Assembly (NCBI GenBank): GCA_947623765.1
Contig: CANQIG010000084.1
Location: forward strand, 1 to 7,739
Direction of reading: 5' to 3'
Length of the DNA stretch: 7,739 bases
Source: an uncultured Clostridia bacterium
GTDB lineage: Bacteria; Bacillota; Clostridia; Oscillospirales; Acutalibacteraceae
The notes under the pieces were generated by a model, which did not search any database, was not told where the DNA came from, and worked only from the letters and a program-made list of their open reading frames with translations. Numbering within the stretch: position 1 is the stretch's first letter; each line of letters begins with the position of its first letter. This document shows, one piece after another, positions 6,029 through 7,739 of the stretch. Both the position numbers and the translations under genes were made by a program.

Positions 6029-6523
6029 TCAAAGGGCCGCGATGCTCTCCGCAGTTTGTTCGACGCTGAGGCCGGAGACATCAACTTTCACGGTGTCGAG
6101 CGCATCGTAGAGCGGCAGCCGCTCGATGCTGCGGGCGACGACCGCTTCCTGACGCTTGCCCGCGCGAATGTCTTTTTGCAGCCTTTCGGTCAGTGCCTCG
6201 CGGCTGCAGATCAAAGAGACGGTTGTGACCTCGCAGTCTGTCAAATCGAGGTTGGAGAGGATCTCGTCGAGGATGCTCTGTTCGTGCATGACCCAACAGA
6301 AGATCACGGTTTCATACGCGGAGCAGTGCAGGAAATTATTCAGCAGATGGCAGATGTTGTCCATGACCATCCGCTTTGTCTCGCCGTTCACTTGAAACGG
6401 ATCGGCGTCCCAGCACCAGTCTCCGTCCAAAAACACCGCATTTTGCAGCGTTTTCTTGAGCGCCTGGCAGACGCTCGTCTTGCCGACGCCCATGGTCCCG
6501 CCGATGAGATAAACCCGTTTCAT
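6029..6523 (-). CDS. P-loop NTPase, small-molecule kinase-like
   Basis: From ATG 6523 the protein has 164 residues. YLIGGTMGVGKTS (5-17) is a beta strand plus Walker A (G9 to T16). FLDGDWCWDADPF (31-43) is the second strand with the acidic DGD seen in nucleotide and shikimate-type kinases, where it often contacts the substrate. TVIFCWVMHEQ (72-82) is a further core strand. An Arg/Lys-rich helical stretch (108-134) resembles the lid of this fold. It is therefore probably a phosphotransferase on a nucleotide or other small molecule, but the substrate is not recognisable; a drug-modifying role is only a guess. An in-frame ATG at 6586 would overlap the promoter, whereas 6523 has AGGAG 7 bases upstream. 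It is the first gene of the run with three GNATs. Confidence 0.85.
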   Translation of the reverse strand: MKRVYLIGGTMGVGKTSVCQALKKTLQNAVFLDGDWCWDADPFQVNGETKRMVMDNICHLLNNFLHCSAYETVIFCWVMHEQSILDEILSNLDLTDCEVTTVSLICSREALTERLQKDIRAGKRQEAVVARSIERLPLYDALDTVKVDVSGLSVEQTAESIAAL

Positions 6524-6541
6524 CTTGCATCTCCTGAAATG

Positions 6542-6558
6542 ACGGTCTGCCGGACCGT
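6542..6558. promoter_or_regulatory. Palindrome in the leader of the kinase-like gene
   Basis: ACGGTC and GACCGT are exact complements around a 5-base spacer, between the predicted transcription start and the ribosome binding site. It may be a repressor operator or a small leader hairpin close to the AGGAG. It is short enough to have arisen by chance in GC-rich DNA. Confidence 0.35.
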
Positions 6559-6574
6559 TCTCCGCGCATTGGAT

Positions 6575-6603
6575 AGTATACCACACGGCACGGCAAAAAG
6601 CAA
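6575..6603 (-). promoter_or_regulatory. Extended -10 promoter of the kinase/GNAT run
   Basis: TATACT (6575-6580) matches the -10 consensus at 5 of 6 positions and is preceded by TGG, giving an extended -10 motif. TTGCTT (6598-6603) is a weak -35 box with the exact 17-base spacer. It lies about 50 bases upstream of the kinase-like ATG at 6523, just after the ribU terminator region, so the accessory genes probably form their own transcription unit. Confidence 0.7.
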
Positions 6604-6630
6604 CAGGAAACGGAGAAAAACGCGGCCCTC

Positions 6631-6646
6631 GCGCGGTCTTCCGCGC
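6631..6646 (-). terminator. Possible second hairpin of the ribU terminator region
   Basis: GCGCGG and CCGCGC pair perfectly around a 4-base loop, immediately downstream of the main ribU terminator. A TTTTT run (6616-6620) follows only after a gap of about ten bases. It may back up the first terminator, but the spacing is poor. Confidence 0.35.
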
Positions 6647-6647
6647 G

Positions 6648-6684
6648 AAAAGCGGGCGGCGGGCGCTCCTGCACGCCCGCCGCC
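6648..6684 (-). terminator. Intrinsic terminator after ribU
   Basis: GGCGGCGGGCG (6674-6684 on the minus strand) and its exact complement (6655-6665) form an 11-bp GC stem around an 8-base loop, 18 bases after the ribU stop. It is followed by CG and then CTTTTC on the minus strand. The T run is only four bases long, but the very strong stem makes termination likely. It separates ribU from the accessory run. Confidence 0.75.
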
Positions 6685-6701
6685 GGAGAGGGGAAACGGC
6701 G

Positions 6702-7376
6702 TTACGCCTCGAAGAAGGCGAAGCTGCCGTTCAGCACGAAGAGATAGATCAGCACGCAGGCCACGGCCAGCGCGAACGCGACGACGAGGCCGATCACGGA
6801 GGCGCCGCGGCTGACCGAGGGTTTGCCCTCGCCTTTCGGCACAAAGCCGGAGGCGCGCAGCGCGCTGCGCAGCGGGCGATAGAGCAGGTAGGCGAGGGAG
6901 GCGTTCAAAAGGGATTTGACCAGATTGAAGGGGAGGAGGAGCGTCGGGATCAGCGCCGCGACCTCGCCGACGGTGGTGTGGAGGTACAGCGGCGTGATCA
7001 GGAGGTTCAGCACCATCATCACGGCGGTCATCGAGACAACCCCGCCGATGAGGCCCATCACCGCGCCGGAGAGCGTGCGGCGGTACTTATAGACGAGCCC
7101 GGCGACGCCCGCGAATGCGGCGCTCGAGCAGAAGTTCATCACGAGACCGTAGATCCCGGTGTCGCTGACGGTGATAAACTCCATGAACGCGACCGCGAGC
7201 GCGGAGACGACGCCCGTCAGCGGGCCGTAGAGGAAGCTCGCGAGCGCGATGATCGCGTCCTTCGGGTCGAAGGTCAGGAACATGACCTTGAAATGGAACG
7301 CGAACATACTGATGTACGCCATCGCGCAGAGCAGCGCGATGACCACGGTTTTCTTCAGCTTCTCAGACTGCTTCAT
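6702..7376 (-). CDS. ribU: ECF transporter riboflavin-binding S component
   Basis: This is a membrane-embedded substrate-binding subunit of an energy-coupling factor importer. It would take up riboflavin together with shared EcfT and EcfA/A' subunits, which are not encoded here. The 224 residues form about six to seven hydrophobic segments (about 10-28, 40-68, 75-96, 102-125, 138-165, 192-215). TM1 has the small-residue face ALLCAMA (14-20), typical of EcfT contact. TFDPKDAIIAL (35-45) with GPLTGVV (51-57), and LLPFNLVKSLLNASLAYLLYRPL (147-169, split by a kink), match RibU. The FMN riboswitch upstream supports riboflavin strongly. ATG 7376 is chosen; a TTG one codon earlier is possible. The site GAGTGA before it is modest. 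A C-terminal extra helix after a charged linker (about 171-190) goes beyond the six-helix RibU core. Confidence 0.9.
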   Translation of the reverse strand: MKQSEKLKKTVVIALLCAMAYISMFAFHFKVMFLTFDPKDAIIALASFLYGPLTGVVSALAVAFMEFITVSDTGIYGLVMNFCSSAAFAGVAGLVYKYRRTLSGAVMGLIGGVVSMTAVMMVLNLLITPLYLHTTVGEVAALIPTLLLPFNLVKSLLNASLAYLLYRPLRSALRASGFVPKGEGKPSVSRGASVIGLVVAFALAVACVLIYLFVLNGSFAFFEA

Positions 7377-7471
7377 CAAAAATCACTCTGCCTTTTCGCA
7401 TAGATTCTGGGATGGCGGGCGCCGTCCGCAGGGTTGGACTTGTTGACGCAGAGGAAACGTGAGAAAAGCAA

Positions 7472-7504
7472 TTACGCCCTGCGGAAAACTTCCACAGGGC
7501 GTAA
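7472..7504 (-). terminator. Expression-platform terminator of the FMN riboswitch
   Basis: On the minus strand TTACGCCCTGTGGAA (7490-7504) pairs with TTCCGCAGGGCGTAA (7472-7486), 14 of 15 Watson-Crick plus one wobble, around a 3-base loop. It is followed by TTGCTTTTC. It lies 25 bases downstream of the aptamer and about 95 bases before ribU, the place for a transcription-stop platform. The T tract is interrupted, so efficiency is uncertain. I do not see an obvious antiterminator partner in the short spacer 7505-7529. Confidence 0.7.
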
Positions 7505-7529
7505 GTCATGTCCTTCGACACTGGTCACG

Positions 7530-7665
7530 TTTCTTCTCTCATCCGGACTGTAACCGTCGGCTCCGAAATCGCATCGGATCAGCGCTCCAAAGAGCGGTCG
7601 CGGGCTCGGGAAGGATTTGCCTTCCGCTCACCGCCGGTGAGGAATTGCACCTCGCCCCGAAGAAA
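7530..7665 (-). ncRNA. FMN riboswitch (RFN element) controlling ribU
   Basis: The minus strand carries a complete RFN aptamer. P1 is TTTCTTC (7659-7665) paired exactly with GAAGAAA (7530-7536). Between them come GGGGCGAGGTGCAATTCCTC, CACCGGCGGTGAGCGG, a P3-region stem (GGAAGG/CCTTCC), GAGCCCGCGACCGC, a stem with a TTTG loop, GATCCGATGCGATTTCGGA, GCCGACGGTTACAGTCC and GGATGAGAG. All segments typical of the class are present in order. FMN binding is expected to favour the terminator at 7472-7504 and reduce riboflavin uptake. Confidence 0.96.
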
Positions 7666-7674
7666 TTCAGTTGC

Positions 7675-7690
7675 TCGGGATCGTTCCCGA
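7675..7690 (-). terminator. Weak hairpin after tuf
   Basis: TCGGGA and TCCCGA form a perfect 6-bp stem around a 4-base loop, 10 bases past the tuf stop. It is not followed by a T run; the TTTTT instead lies before it. It is a poor terminator on sequence alone, so read-through from tuf into the FMN riboswitch is possible. Confidence 0.35.
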
Positions 7691-7700
7691 AGGGGAAAAA

Positions 7701-7739
7701 TTACTCGTTGATCGCGGTGACAACACCGGAACCGACCGT
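7701..7739 (-). CDS. tuf: 3' end of elongation factor Tu gene (partial)
   Basis: Only the last 12 codons and a TAA stop lie inside the window; the frame continues past the right edge. They read TVGSGVVTAINE. This fits the highly conserved EF-Tu C terminus (bacterial EF-Tu ends in a motif like GGRTVG-G/A-GVV followed by a few variable residues). EF-Tu delivers aminoacyl-tRNA to the ribosome using GTP. The stretch is short, so the call rests on that one motif, but it is distinctive. The neighbouring ribU leader begins about 35 bases later on the same strand. Confidence 0.8.
   Translation of the reverse strand, partial: TVGSGVVTAINE

Noticed and set aside
7363..7401. Short upstream reading frame of 12 codons overlapping the ribU start
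   Set aside because: It has no Shine-Dalgarno sequence before its ATG, and such short frames arise often by chance.
1..7739. CRISPR array, tRNA or rRNA genes
   Set aside because: No regularly spaced repeats, no tRNA cloverleaf or CCA pattern, and no rRNA-like conserved segments were seen on either strand.

Overview
The window is about 7.7 kb of GC-rich bacterial chromosome, and every supported gene lies on the minus strand. The content points to a high-GC Clostridia/Firmicutes genome of the Oscillospiraceae/Ruminococcaceae kind. It has an S-box (SAM-I) riboswitch on metK, an FMN riboswitch on an ECF-type riboflavin transporter gene (ribU), a RecD2-type helicase not accompanied by recBC, and strong AGGAGG-like ribosome binding sites. 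The taxonomic placement is inference from gene style, not from a search.

Reading in the direction of transcription (right to left): the right edge holds the last 12 codons of tuf (EF-Tu). About 35 bases after its stop comes an FMN aptamer with a 15-bp terminator-like stem, then ribU, closed by a strong GC hairpin. Next is an extended -10 promoter driving a four-gene run: a small P-loop kinase-like protein and three different GNAT acetyltransferases. The last two GNAT genes are 1 base apart. A 44-bp hairpin-forming sequence occurs twice, identically: once after the third-encoded gene-pair boundary (between the first GNAT and the pair) and once after the pair. The two direct copies therefore bracket the GNAT pair. 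This stretch is visibly less GC-rich than its neighbours and looks like an inserted accessory block between housekeeping genes.

After the second repeat copy come a perfect 13-bp palindrome, a complete SAM-I riboswitch with terminator, and metK (S-adenosylmethionine synthetase). A gene for a 114-residue single-pass membrane protein follows. Its Shine-Dalgarno sequence lies inside a hairpin just downstream of metK. The last gene is recD2, with its own sigma-A-like promoter. The left edge beyond recD2 holds tandem perfect palindromes that look like dispersed repeat sequence.

The two riboswitch genes follow known feedback logic: FMN is expected to shut off riboflavin import, and SAM is expected to shut off SAM synthesis. 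The accessory block has no demonstrable substrate. The least explained items are the 44-bp repeat pair, the Shine-Dalgarno-masking hairpin, the palindrome upstream of the SAM riboswitch, and the unnamed 114-residue protein.
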